DNA of 64,000 nt, taken from assembly GCA_964523405.1 (NCBI GenBank), contig CAZGAQ010000011.1, positions 1 to 64,000 on the forward strand, written 5' to 3'. Below are positions 26,098 to 36,300 of the stretch, in pieces (position 1 is the stretch's first letter; each line of letters starts with the position of its first letter). The notes under the pieces were generated by a model. That model saw only the letters and a program-made list of their open reading frames with translations, was not told where the DNA came from and did no database searches. The position numbers and the translations under genes were made by a program. The stretch is from CAZGAQ01 sp964523405. GTDB lineage: Bacteria; Planctomycetota; Phycisphaerae; UBA1845; Fen-1342.

Positions 26098-28275
26098 TCA
26101 CGCGCGCGGCATGCCGCGGGTGAGCTCGGCGCCGGCGAGGGGGCGCTGCCAGACCCGCGCGGCGCGGTCGAGCTGCGCGCCGGTGAGCGGCGCGCCGGCG
26201 AGTATGCGCAGGCGGAATTCGTGCATGCCTTGGTCGGCGTGCACGGCGCGCGGACCGGGCTGGGGATACGGGTCGTGGTGCGCCATGAGCGGGCTGCGGA
26301 CGAGTGTGAGGCGGACGCGCTGCGGCGTGACGTCGAGGGCGAACACGTCCGGGCAGACGACACCCAGCCGCCGGCCGTCGGCGAGTTCGAGCAGTGTGTG
26401 ATCGCGCAGCGGATACTCCCGGCCGTCGGCGGGGCGGAGCAGTTCGCCGTCGGGAATGCCGTCCCAGCGACGGGTGAGCGGCGCGGGCAGTGTGAAGGCG
26501 AGCTTCAGCAGTCGCCGCTCTTCGGTCCAGTGTACGTGCAGCCGCAGGTCCACGGCGGGTCGACCGGCGTACACACGGTACTCCGCGACGATGCGGCTGT
26601 CGGCCAGACGGCCGGCGCGCCGCAGCGACGCCATCAGCGGGCCGCCGTCGATCACACGCGGGGCATCCCATTGCACGGTCACGGGCAGCGCCGGGCCATA
26701 GCGATCGACGCCGTGGGACCACGTGTCGGTCGGGTCGTCGATGAGCTCGAAGTCGGGCAGCGGGAGTTGCAGCCCGTCTGCGAAGGCGAGTTTCGCGGCA
26801 CCGGGTGCAAGACACACGCTGGCGGGATGGGCGGAGATCGTCAGCGTTGTGTCGTTGGCCTGGGCGGGGGGATGAGTCGGGGGTGGCGGCACGGCAGCAC
26901 CGTCGCTCAGGCGCGCACACGGTTGGCCGGGGCGGACGATGCGCAGGACGCGGAAGCCGCCGGGGGCGACCTGCAGGGAGAACAGCAGTCGCACGAAGTA
27001 CGTGCCATCCCAGTTGATCATTGCCTCGGGCTGGAGGAGCTGTACCGGCACATCGCGGCCGGCTTCGTCGACCAGGCGCCAACCGTCGGGCAGCGCGCCG
27101 TACTCAAACCACGGCACGTATTGCGCGTAGTCGTCGTACGTGTCGTCGTCGGCGTTGTAGAGCACGATGCGGTGGCAGGGGTCGTTGGGGAAGTCTTCGA
27201 GGCGGCGGCGCAAGCCGAGCTGGATGATTTCGTCGGCGGTCGCGCGGGCGGCGCCGAGCTGGGCCAGGACGATATCGTAGGCGGACGGGATGCATGTGCC
27301 GCCGTAGGTGTCGTGGAAGTGGTGGGAGCACACGCGCCGCCACGCGGCCAGCAGGCATACGTCCGCGTCGGTTTCCTGGGGCAGACCGGCGGCGGCGACC
27401 TCGGCTTGGGCCAGGGCGTGCTCAGCGCGGCGCACCGCCACCTTCACGGCGCGCTGGACGGAATAGCAGCCGACGGCGTGGTACTGCAGCTCGCCGGTGA
27501 CGAGCGGCAGGTGGTCCGTTCGGTCCGCAACCGCGTCGAAGAAGCGATCGGGCCAGGAGTACTCCAGCCGGCAGCCAGGGAGGGCGTCGCGGTGCGCGGC
27601 AATCCAGGCGATCTGCTCCTCGGTGGGGCCGCCGCCGTGATCACCCAAGCCGACGAAGCACATGGTGTGCTGGATGCCGGGTGGCAGTTCGGTGAGCGAC
27701 CGTTCCACGTGCGCGACGGTCAGCGGGCCGGTCGCGTAGGCTCCGGCGATGCGGAACGTCACGACCTCGGGCCCGCCCGCGTACCCGCGCCACCGGAAGA
27801 GCCGCGCCGGCAGGGCCAGCTCGTGCTCCTGCGGCCGCATCAGGACGTACCGGTCCTGGCCGGCGGCACGCAAAATCTCGGGCAGGCTGGCGGCGTGGCC
27901 GAAGCTGTCGACGTTGTACGCGGTGCGCGGGAACTGGCCGTAGTGGGCCTGCAGGTATGCGCGGCCCAGCGCGATCTGCTGGCGCAGGGCGAAACCGCTG
28001 GGGCCGTTGCAGTCGGGCTGCAGCCACCAGCCGCCGACGATGTGCCAGCGGCCGGCGGCGATGTGCCGGCGGATGCGTTCGGCCAGAGCCGGCGCGACGC
28101 GGTCGATGAGGTCGTAGCCCCAGGCTTCGCCCCGGCAGAAGTGCAGCTCGGGATGGGCGTCCAGGCGGTCGCAGGCGCTGCGGCAGGTGGCCAGCAGGGC
28201 GTCGGCCCCGGACGTCCACGGCCACAGCCAGATGGGGTCCAGGTGGGCGTTGACGATAACGTGGACCGTGATCAT
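26098..28275 (-). CDS. GH38 alpha-mannosidase
   Basis: 725 residues. N-terminal catalytic domain: metal ligands in NAHLDPIWLW (H11, D13), nucleophile D123 in YNVDSFGH, and HHFHDTYGGTCIPSAYD for the late metal His. The C-terminal half is the beta-sandwich. No signal peptide, so it is cytoplasmic. It cleaves alpha-mannosides from glycan fragments. It lies between an OmpR-type regulator gene (20 bp upstream) and the ROK kinase gene (28 bp downstream), which suggests one transcript. Confidence 0.88.
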   Translation of the reverse strand: MITVHVIVNAHLDPIWLWPWTSGADALLATCRSACDRLDAHPELHFCRGEAWGYDLIDRVAPALAERIRRHIAAGRWHIVGGWWLQPDCNGPSGFALRQQIALGRAYLQAHYGQFPRTAYNVDSFGHAASLPEILRAAGQDRYVLMRPQEHELALPARLFRWRGYAGGPEVVTFRIAGAYATGPLTVAHVERSLTELPPGIQHTMCFVGLGDHGGGPTEEQIAWIAAHRDALPGCRLEYSWPDRFFDAVADRTDHLPLVTGELQYHAVGCYSVQRAVKVAVRRAEHALAQAEVAAAGLPQETDADVCLLAAWRRVCSHHFHDTYGGTCIPSAYDIVLAQLGAARATADEIIQLGLRRRLEDFPNDPCHRIVLYNADDDTYDDYAQYVPWFEYGALPDGWRLVDEAGRDVPVQLLQPEAMINWDGTYFVRLLFSLQVAPGGFRVLRIVRPGQPCARLSDGAAVPPPPTHPPAQANDTTLTISAHPASVCLAPGAAKLAFADGLQLPLPDFELIDDPTDTWSHGVDRYGPALPVTVQWDAPRVIDGGPLMASLRRAGRLADSRIVAEYRVYAGRPAVDLRLHVHWTEERRLLKLAFTLPAPLTRRWDGIPDGELLRPADGREYPLRDHTLLELADGRRLGVVCPDVFALDVTPQRVRLTLVRSPLMAHHDPYPQPGPRAVHADQGMHEFRLRILAGAPLTGAQLDRAARVWQRPLAGAELTRGMPRA

Positions 28276-28295
28276 GCCGCGCCCCAGGGGGCCTC

Positions 28296-28979
28296 TCAGA
28301 CGACGAGCTTGTAGCCCACGGCGTGGGCCGTGAGGATGTGCCGGGGATTCTTCGGATCGGGTTCGAGCTTGCGGCGCAGGCTGACAATGTGGTTATCGAC
28401 CGTGCGGTCCGCGGGTCCGCCGCCGACGCCCCAGATGCGTTCGAGCAGGTCGGTGCGCGGGACGGCCTCGCCGGCGCGCTCGTGCAGCATGCGCAGGATT
28501 TCGGACTCGTAGTAGCCCAGCACGGTCTCGCCGCGTGGGGAGGTGATCTTCTGACGCGTCAAGTCCACGACGCTGTCGCCCACCTGGAACTGGAGCTGGG
28601 GTGCGGCGGCGGCCTGCTCGCCGCGCCGCAGCGCCGCATGCACGCGGGCCAGCAGTTCGCGCAGGCTGAAGGGTTTGGTGACGTAATCATCCGCGCCCAG
28701 CTCCAGTCCGCGGACCTTGTCGATCTCCTGGCCACGGGCGGTGAGCATGATGATGGGCATGGTGGCGCCGCCGGCGCGCAGGCGGCGGCAGACCTCGAAG
28801 CCGTCGATGTCGGGCAGGCCGATGTCGAGCAGGACGAGGTCGGTGCGTTGCTGCGTGACGAGCTTGAGGCCGTCCAGCCCGCGGGCGGCGTGGGCGACGA
28901 CGTGTTGCTCGAACTCGAGGTTGTCGCGCAAGCCGAGGGCCAGATCGGGTTCATCTTCGATGATGACGATGCGTGCCAT
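28296..28979 (-). CDS. OmpR/PhoB-family response regulator
   Basis: 227 residues. Receiver domain with acidic E8-D9, phospho-acceptor D52 (LLDIGLPDIDG), Thr (IMLTARG) and Lys in VTKPF. The C-terminal winged helix ends NPRHILTAHAVGYKLVV, with the recognition helix region RTVDNHIVSLRRKL. No histidine kinase gene is adjacent. It may control the glycosidase genes downstream or the envelope genes upstream. Confidence 0.9.
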   Translation of the reverse strand: MARIVIIEDEPDLALGLRDNLEFEQHVVAHAARGLDGLKLVTQQRTDLVLLDIGLPDIDGFEVCRRLRAGGATMPIIMLTARGQEIDKVRGLELGADDYVTKPFSLRELLARVHAALRRGEQAAAAPQLQFQVGDSVVDLTRQKITSPRGETVLGYYESEILRMLHERAGEAVPRTDLLERIWGVGGGPADRTVDNHIVSLRRKLEPDPKNPRHILTAHAVGYKLVV

Positions 28980-29030
28980 CGTTGCCTCCCAGGCGCGGCC
29001 CGAACCGCGCCGGCCGCCCGTACGGCGGCG

Positions 29031-30122
29031 TCACGTCTTGGTGTTGGCCAGGTGCAGGACGGCAACCGGGCCGAAGATCAGCACGGGCAGAGCGGTGATG
29101 AGCTGCCAGTGGCCGTCGGGGGCGGCGCTGTGGGCCAGGAACGTGATGCCGAAGCAGGTTCCGCCCAGCAGCAGGGCTTTGCCGCCGGCCACCAACACGT
29201 TGGCGGGCTCGCGCGTCAGGAAGAACGGCACCGTCAGCCCGATGAGAATCCAGATCAGGAGTGGTTGCGTGAAGCGGATGAAGCGGCTTTTTTCGACCGC
29301 GGCCACGTTGGGCAGGTTCCGCCCCCGGAGCAGTGCGTTCATCTGCTGGATGCTCATGAGCTCGGCCCACTGTGACGACTGCCGCAGGCGGATCTGCTCG
29401 GGCGACATGCGGAAGGCGTACTCGTCGAGCGGCTCGCGGGCGATCGTGTTGCCGAGGCCGCCGCCCTCGACGCGCGTGCCCAGGGTCAGCCGCACGCCGC
29501 GCGTCAGCTCCCAGGTCTGGCGCGCGGGGTCGTAGCGGGCGACGTCCGCGCTGATGAGGCGCGCCGACTGGCCGGCGACGGCCGGTTCGATGATGTAGAC
29601 GTTTTTGAGCCAGCCGTCGCGGGCATGTAGCTCCGCCGCCGAGAGAATGGCGTCGTTCTCGTCGCGCACGCACTGCACCGCGATCTCGTGCGTGTCCCGC
29701 AAATCCTGGTACGTGCGGGCGAGTTTGGGAGCGACGGCGGGGATCAGCAGCTCGCTGTTGGCCAGCCACAGCGCGACCAGCCCGACCGAGCAGGCCAGCA
29801 GCGGCGCCGCCAGGCGCTGGAGCGGCATGCCGGCCGCCACCAGCGGCGTCAGCTCGTTGCCGCGCAGCATAAGCGCGAAGGTGAAGCCCGCGGCAATCGC
29901 CATCATGATGCCCCCCAGCATGTGAAAGTACAGCGGCAGCCGGTAACCGTGGTAATCCACGATTCTTAGCAGGACGCCGAGCACGCCCTGGCTCATGTCG
30001 TCGGTGAACTCGTCCAGGTTGAAGATTAGATCGAGGAAGACGCACAGCCCGATGATTGCCAGCAGCAGGATCACGTAGCTGCTGAGAAAGCTGCGAATGA
30101 CGTAGCGGTCCATGATGGTCAC
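29031..30122 (-). CDS. lptG: LptF/LptG-family permease, second gene
   Basis: 363 residues. Three N-terminal membrane helices, a periplasmic beta-jellyroll (about 130-260) and three C-terminal helices, the YjgP/YjgQ plan. It begins IMDRYVIRSFLSSYV, the family's start. GTG 30122 is preferred because GGAGG lies 7 bases upstream; ATG 30113 is an alternative. With its partner and LptB it extracts lipopolysaccharide from the inner membrane, so the host probably makes an LPS-bearing outer membrane. LptG rather than LptF is assigned by gene order only. Confidence 0.82.
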   Translation of the reverse strand: MTIMDRYVIRSFLSSYVILLLAIIGLCVFLDLIFNLDEFTDDMSQGVLGVLLRIVDYHGYRLPLYFHMLGGIMMAIAAGFTFALMLRGNELTPLVAAGMPLQRLAAPLLACSVGLVALWLANSELLIPAVAPKLARTYQDLRDTHEIAVQCVRDENDAILSAAELHARDGWLKNVYIIEPAVAGQSARLISADVARYDPARQTWELTRGVRLTLGTRVEGGGLGNTIAREPLDEYAFRMSPEQIRLRQSSQWAELMSIQQMNALLRGRNLPNVAAVEKSRFIRFTQPLLIWILIGLTVPFFLTREPANVLVAGGKALLLGGTCFGITFLAHSAAPDGHWQLITALPVLIFGPVAVLHLANTKT

Positions 30123-30138
30123 GGGTGCGCCTCCGGCC

Positions 30139-31797
30139 TCATCGTCGCACCCCCAGGCGGATGATGAGTAGATCCGCGAGCAGTACCAGGGCCAGGCCGC
30201 CGTACATCACCGGCAGGCCCAGCGCGGTCATGCGGGCGTCTTCGGCCAGTTTCTGCCCGAGCACCAGCACCAGACCAATGGTAAAGAAAGGAATCATGGC
30301 CACCGCGAACGCCGCCAGCACCTGGGCGCCGCGGAAGAGAATGCCCAGGGCCGCGCCCATTAGCAGGGTCACGAGCACGCTGCCGAGCAGCGCTTCGCGA
30401 AAGTGCACCGTCGCGGTCAGCTTGCGGACCAGGGTCCGCATGGCATTGAGCAGCGAAGCGCGCTGATCCGCCAGCGCCGCAGCCCCCGGCAGCGGCACGG
30501 CGGGGTCCAGCACCTCGCGGGCGGTGAACTGCTGCGCGGCCGCCAGAATGTCGGGTGGCATCTGCAGTCCGTCGAGGCTCAGGGTCGGCTTGATCCGGGG
30601 GGTGGCCGGCGTGCCCGCGACGCTGCGGTACTCGAGCACGTCCTGCCGCGGCGTGCGCTGCAAAGTGAAGTCCAGCACGAACTGCCCGTTATCGAGCGGA
30701 TGGGCCTTGAGCTGGGCCTGCTCTGCTTCGTAGCGGACCATGTCGCCGTTTGGGGCCGCGACTTCCACGCGCACGGTGCCCAGCCGCAGGGCACGGCCGT
30801 CGAGTTCCGTGCGGGCGGCCGTGATGCGATACGATCGCCCGCCGTCGTCGTCGAGGAGGAGCGGAGGCTGGCTTTGCAGTTGCGTCAGGCAATGCTGGTA
30901 AAAGCGCTCGATTGTCAACTGGGCCAGGAACCGGGCGACTTGGTCGCGCATGGTGGGGGCGTCCCACGGCGCCTGCCGCCAGTGCAGCAGGTCGCGCAGA
31001 TCGGCCGCGCTCAGCTTGAGCGGAACGCGGAACAGGCTGAACGGCAGGGGCCCGATGTGCTGCTCGCCGATTTCGACGGTTTCGCGGCGCACGTGGAAAT
31101 CCTGCGCGCCGCTGACGATCAGCGTGACCTCCAGGGGGTTGGGGCGCTTGTCGAAGATGCACAGGGCCTTGCTGGCGTTCGAGAAGCGCACCAGCCGGCC
31201 GGCGTTGTCGAGCTCCAGCAGTGTGGCCCCATCGAGCAGCAGGTAGTCCAGGCCGGGGCCGGTCTCAAAGCCCTTCTCCTCCAGGGCCTGCTCCGAGACG
31301 TTCCGGGCGAGCTGCGCGGTGAGCGTGTAGTTGCGGAAGCGGACGAAGCCCTTCTCCTGAAACTGCCGCAGGGCCATGTCGCAGATGTTGCTGCGGCCGT
31401 ACTCGTACAGCGGTCGGACCAGGCCGGGGAGCACGAAATTGCCCATCAGCAGGCCGAAGGCGGCGATGAACACCGCCAGCAGGCCGGCGGTGAAGAACAG
31501 ACGGTGAATGTTGATGCCGGCAGCGCGGCAGGCGGTCAGCTCGTTGTCCACGGCGAGGCGGCCGTAGACGAGGGTGGCGGCAAAGAGGGCAGCCACGGGC
31601 AGCACGAGCGTGAAGACGACCGGGAGCAGGAAGGGCAGCATGCCGACGAAATCGAAGGCGGAAACGCCCTGGAAGCGCAGCAGGTTGAAGATGCCACCGC
31701 CGAGCGTGATGAGGATCGTGAGGGCGGCCACCGTGAGCGCGGTGGTCTTGAGCATCTCCCGCAGGATGTAAGCGTGCAGAGTCGTCAAGAACCGCAC
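30139..31797 (-). CDS. lptF: LptF/LptG-family permease, first gene
   Basis: 552 residues, GTG start. Same plan as its neighbour (LHAYILREMLKTTALT at the start, GRLAVDNELTACRAAGI in the coupling helix region), but the periplasmic part is about 190 residues longer than in typical LptF proteins. 16 bp separate it from the lptG-like gene. The extended domain may contact a lineage-specific bridge protein. Confidence 0.82.
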   Translation of the reverse strand: MRFLTTLHAYILREMLKTTALTVAALTILITLGGGIFNLLRFQGVSAFDFVGMLPFLLPVVFTLVLPVAALFAATLVYGRLAVDNELTACRAAGINIHRLFFTAGLLAVFIAAFGLLMGNFVLPGLVRPLYEYGRSNICDMALRQFQEKGFVRFRNYTLTAQLARNVSEQALEEKGFETGPGLDYLLLDGATLLELDNAGRLVRFSNASKALCIFDKRPNPLEVTLIVSGAQDFHVRRETVEIGEQHIGPLPFSLFRVPLKLSAADLRDLLHWRQAPWDAPTMRDQVARFLAQLTIERFYQHCLTQLQSQPPLLLDDDGGRSYRITAARTELDGRALRLGTVRVEVAAPNGDMVRYEAEQAQLKAHPLDNGQFVLDFTLQRTPRQDVLEYRSVAGTPATPRIKPTLSLDGLQMPPDILAAAQQFTAREVLDPAVPLPGAAALADQRASLLNAMRTLVRKLTATVHFREALLGSVLVTLLMGAALGILFRGAQVLAAFAVAMIPFFTIGLVLVLGQKLAEDARMTALGLPVMYGGLALVLLADLLIIRLGVRR

Positions 31798-31844
31798 AGC
31801 AGCCCTCGCTGGCCGGGACGGGCACCGGAGTCACCCGCGCGGCG

Positions 31845-33137
31845 CTATCTCTCCGGCAATTGCAGCGTCGTGCCTACCAGCAGCCGATCCGGATCCGCGA
31901 TCTGGCTCTTGTTGAGCTCGTAGATCTCGCGCCAGCGCGACGCGTCGCCGAGGACGGCCCGGGCGATGCTGGCCAGCGACTCGCCGGCCTGGACCACGTG
32001 CGTGCGGCCCTTGACCTTCGGCTTCGTGTCGCCCTCACCCTTCTTGTCCGTCGCGGGCTTGGTCGCGCCGGGCTTGGCGGCTTCCGTCTTCTTGTCACCC
32101 TTGGTCGTGTCGGGCTTCTTGTCCACGCCGGGCTTGAGCGGCGGCGTCGCGGGCTTGCCGGCCTCCGGCGTGGTGGCCGGTTTGCCGGTCTCCGGGGTCG
32201 GCGCGGGTTTTCCGGGCGTGGTCGGTGTCGTGGCCTTGCCGGGGGTCTTGTCGGTGGCCTTGGCGCCGGAGCCCGGGGTGGTGGCACTGGGGGGCGTGGC
32301 GGTGTCGGGCTTCGCTGTCGGGGCGGCCGGCTTCTTGCCGGTCAGCACGTCCTTCGGCGGCAGCGTGATCTCCTGGCCCTCGGCCAGGCGGTCGGGGTCG
32401 ATGTGCGGATTGGCCGCCTTGAGCTTGACCCACAGATTGCCATCGCCGTAGGCATCCTGCGCGATCGACCAGAGCGTCTCGCCCTTCTCGACGACGTGCT
32501 TCTTGCCAGCGGGCACTTCCGGCGTGGTCGGTTTCGCGGCCGTTGGTGCGGGCCCAGGTGTTGCCGGTGTGGGCGTAGTCGGACCGGGCGTCGGCGTCAA
32601 GGGCGTCACGGTGGTGGGCTTGAGCGTGTTGGGCTCGGGGGACGTTGGTGTGGCCACACCCGTGGGGGTCGGTGGGCGCACGGGAGTCGGCGGCGGCAAC
32701 GTGCTGCCCGGGGGCGGCGTTGCCGGTTGCGTCGTCGTGGGCGGCGGCAGCGTCGACGGCGCGGGGGTCGGCGCGGCCGGCGTTGCAGTTGTAGGGGGTG
32801 TCGTCTCCGGGGTGTGCGGCGCGGCACTGGGTGGGAGCGTCGGCGGCGGGGCGGTCGGGCGCGTCGCAACCGGCAGCGCCGTGCTGGGGGTGGGGGCGGC
32901 CGGGGGCTTAATCAGCGGCGTCTGCGCCGGCGGCGTGGTGCCGGGGCGCGCCGCGGTGGGCGGCTTGGCGGCCGGCGGTTTGCCGGCATCCCGGGCGCCG
33001 GACGCGGCGGGGGGCCGCATGGGGACTTCGGTGGCCACGTCACCGCCGGACTTCTTGCCCTGGCTGGAGACGTAGGCAATCACGCCGCCGATCACGACAA
33101 GACCCAGGACAATGCCGATTTTCACTTCCGGTCGCAT
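31845..33137 (-). CDS. Membrane-anchored protein with two LysM domains
   Basis: 430 residues. One N-terminal membrane helix (VKIGIVLGLVVIGGVIAYV), then a long low-complexity Pro/Thr linker (40-210), a LysM domain (about 213-260, HVVEKGETLWSIAQDAYGD), a second Thr/Pro/Lys linker, and a C-terminal LysM (about 382-430, THVVQAGESLASIARAVLG). LysM binds peptidoglycan-type glycans. The start is the MRPEVKIG ATG; upstream sequence in frame is not protein-like. It probably spans the periplasm to the cell wall. Same strand as SecDF and LptF. Confidence 0.85.
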   Translation of the reverse strand: MRPEVKIGIVLGLVVIGGVIAYVSSQGKKSGGDVATEVPMRPPAASGARDAGKPPAAKPPTAARPGTTPPAQTPLIKPPAAPTPSTALPVATRPTAPPPTLPPSAAPHTPETTPPTTATPAAPTPAPSTLPPPTTTQPATPPPGSTLPPPTPVRPPTPTGVATPTSPEPNTLKPTTVTPLTPTPGPTTPTPATPGPAPTAAKPTTPEVPAGKKHVVEKGETLWSIAQDAYGDGNLWVKLKAANPHIDPDRLAEGQEITLPPKDVLTGKKPAAPTAKPDTATPPSATTPGSGAKATDKTPGKATTPTTPGKPAPTPETGKPATTPEAGKPATPPLKPGVDKKPDTTKGDKKTEAAKPGATKPATDKKGEGDTKPKVKGRTHVVQAGESLASIARAVLGDASRWREIYELNKSQIADPDRLLVGTTLQLPER

Positions 33138-33322
33138 CGGAGTGCCTCGCAAACCGTACACCCGCCGGCCGCGCGGTCGCGCGCGGCGCGGGGCGTAGTA
33201 TAGCACGTGGGAAGCGGCAGATACAGACGTGCCCCGGTCCGCGGCGACCGGACAGGTCGCCACGCACCGGGGCCGTGCGGGGCGGGCACGCGTGGCCCGC
33301 CCCCGGGAAAGCGGGTCAGGGT

Positions 33323-36300
33323 TTACCGGCTCGCGCCACTGTTCGGCTGCGCACCGTTGCCCTTGCCCATGCGGAAGAGCAGGAGCGGCGAGGCGATGGC
33401 GATCGACGAGTAGCAACCGGTCAGCACGCCGATCAGCATGCAGTAGTTGAACCCGCGAATGCTGCTGCCGCCGAAGATGTAGGCAATGACAATCACCAGG
33501 AAGACCGTGAACACGGTCATCAACGTTCGCGACAGCGTTTGGTTGATGGCGTCGTTAACCGTCTCGATCGTGACGATGCCGAGCCGGCCGCGGATTTCGC
33601 GGATCCGGTCAAACACGACGATCGTGTCGTTGACCGAGTAACCGATGATCGTCAGCAGGGCCGCGATGATCGGCATATTAATGCGGAAGTCTTCGACCAG
33701 CAGGGCTTTACCCAGAGCGGTCGACGCGATCACACCGCTGAAGCCGACGAACGCGAGGGCGAGCAACACGTCGTGGATCAGGGCCACGACACCGCCCAGG
33801 CCGAACGACACCTTGCCGAACCGGATCCACAGGTAGGCGACGATCATGGCCCACGAGAGCACCAGCGACATGCCGGCCTGCTGCGTGGCCCGGGCTGCGA
33901 TCTGGGGCTTGAACTGCATGACCTTGCGCAGCGTCTGCTCCTGGGAAAGCGCCGCCTCCACGAGCTTCGTCTGGCCTTGGGCGAAATTCGCGTACCAGAG
34001 CTGCTTGTCGTCGCCGTAGCGCACGTCGGGATCGAACGCCACGACCACAATGCCCTTATACAGCGGCAGGCCGCGCTCGTCGTTCTTGCCGGACGGGTTC
34101 ACGCCCAGGACGGTAAAGTCCCGGCGCGGCATGTCCGCAAAGTCGGGCTTGAACAACATGTTGTTCAAACGCGTGGTGACCGCCTCGACCGCTTGCGGCG
34201 GATCGATCTGATCGAGGTAGATCGCGGCGCCGCCCAGGTAATCCGTCACGTCCGCGTTGGCGCCGGCCGGCAGATTCGGCACGACAGCACTGAGTAGGCG
34301 GTCGGTCACCGGGTACGGCCGCCCGTCCTGGCCGCGCAGGACGTACGCGATCTTGGGATCGATCTGCATCTGCTCGCCGATCGCGCTTGTCAGCGCGTAG
34401 CTGAACAGCCGCATGTTGTGACCGGTCGAGGTCACGTTCCAGAGGCGGCCCTGCGTCTGGCCGCCGGCCTCCAGGACGGCGTTGACGGTCGCGTTCTTCA
34501 GCTCTCCGGTCGCCAGCGTGAGCGGATCCACCCAGGCGCGGATCTTGCTGGCGAGCTGCTCTGCATTGACCTCGCCCTGCACACGAATCTGCCAGGCCGG
34601 CGCGCCAGCGACCGGCTGCGGAGTGCCGCGTGCCAGGACGTTGTCCGCTTCCAGCGGCTCGGTCAGCATGGCGGCCAGCCGCACGGCATCGACGCCCGGG
34701 AGACTGACATTGAACGCGGCAGCCGTATCCGCCACGGGTTCCACCTTCACTTCGCCGAGCCGCTTGGCGTCCTTTGCCAGCCCCTCGGCCTGCTCGGACA
34801 GCAGTCGCGCGATGACGATGTCGTCCAGGGCCTTGGCGCCGGCGGGAGCGGGCTTGGCCTCGAACTCGGCCGCGATCCCGCCCAGGAACTCGATGTCCAG
34901 CGTCTTCTCGCGTCCACGGGACACCAGCAGCGCGACGCCCGCCAGCGTGATGACCACGGTCACCGGCACCAGGAATTTGGCGAGGCGGTGCCAGTCGATG
35001 TTGGGCACGCCGATGAGCTTGAGCATCTTCACGTCTTTGATCGCGTTGTACTTCAGCAGCAGGTCGAACAAGGTCCGCGTGACGAACACGGCCGTGAACA
35101 GGTTCAAGGCCACGCCCCAGCCGAGGGTCAGGCCAAAGCCCTTCACCTCTTCGCTGCCGACGTAGTAGATGATCACGCAGGTGAGCAACGTGGTCATGTT
35201 CGAGTCGAAGATGGTCGAAAAGGCCCGGTCGTAGCCGTTGCGGATGATCATCCGCAGCGACGCGCCGCGCTCCTTCTCCTCGCGCATGCGTTCGTAGATC
35301 AGCACGTTTGCATCGACGGCCATACCGATCGACAGGATCAGACCGGCGATGCCGTCCAGCGTAAAGCGCGCGCCGAGCATGGCCAGGGCGGCCAGGGTCA
35401 GGAGGACGTTCAGCAACATGGCCACGTTGGCGACGGCGCCGCAGAACGTGTAGTAGATCAGCATGGTGGCAATGACGGCGACGGCGCCGTACAGGCCGGC
35501 GCGGATCGCGTTGTCCCGGTTCGCCTCACCCAGGCTGGAGCCGATGGTGCGCTCCGACAACGGGGTGTCCTTGACGCGCGCCGGCAGCATGCCGCCTTCC
35601 ATCGTCTGCACCAGGTACTGCACCTTCTGCTGGCTGAACTCGCCGGTGATCTGGCCGCTGCGGCTGATGGCGGTCTGAATATTCGGCGCCGAGTAGGCCA
35701 CGTCATCGACGAGGATGCACAGCGGCCGGTCGACGTTGTTGCTGGTCAGCTTGTAGAACTGCTTGCCGCCCATCGGGTCGAGCTGGAAGCTGACGCACCA
35801 GCGACCGTGCTGGTCGTGATCCGGACGGGCGCTGGTCAGCTTCCAGGGGGCCTGGGCGCGATCGCCCTGCAGCAGGCCGTCCTCCTTGCCCGTGCGGGCC
35901 AGGACGTAGTAGTCCTCGCCGAGCTTGTCGATGACCCAGCGGCCATGCTCTTCGGGCTTGAAGTTGGCGAGTTGGGCCGGGGAATCGAGGTTAAAGAACT
36001 GCAGCGGGTCATCGATCTTGAACCAGCCCTCGGCATCGCCGGGCTGACGGAGGCGGCCCTGTTTGAGCTGATTGCGATAGCGATCGTACTTGGTCTGATT
36101 CTCCGGACTGGGGGTCGCGAGGATGCGGAACTCCAGCTTGCCGGCGCCGCGGAGGAGGCGCTTGAGGTCGTCGGAGCCGTCGAGGTACTGCCGGTCCTTG
36201 CGGAAAGCGGCGTGTTTGGTGAGCACGTCCGCCAGCTTGTCGCCCAGATCGGCGTGGTTCTGGCGAATGTCCTTCAGGCTGTTCTGACGCACGGAGGACT

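Noticed and set aside
25777..28314. 845-codon plus-strand frame opposite the ROK and GH38 genes
   Set aside because: Antisense shadow; no domain, signal or ribosome site, while both minus-strand genes have intact catalytic motifs.
31860..33203. 447-codon plus-strand frame opposite the LysM protein
   Set aside because: Antisense of the Pro/Thr-rich linker, giving Gly/Arg repeats; not protein-like.
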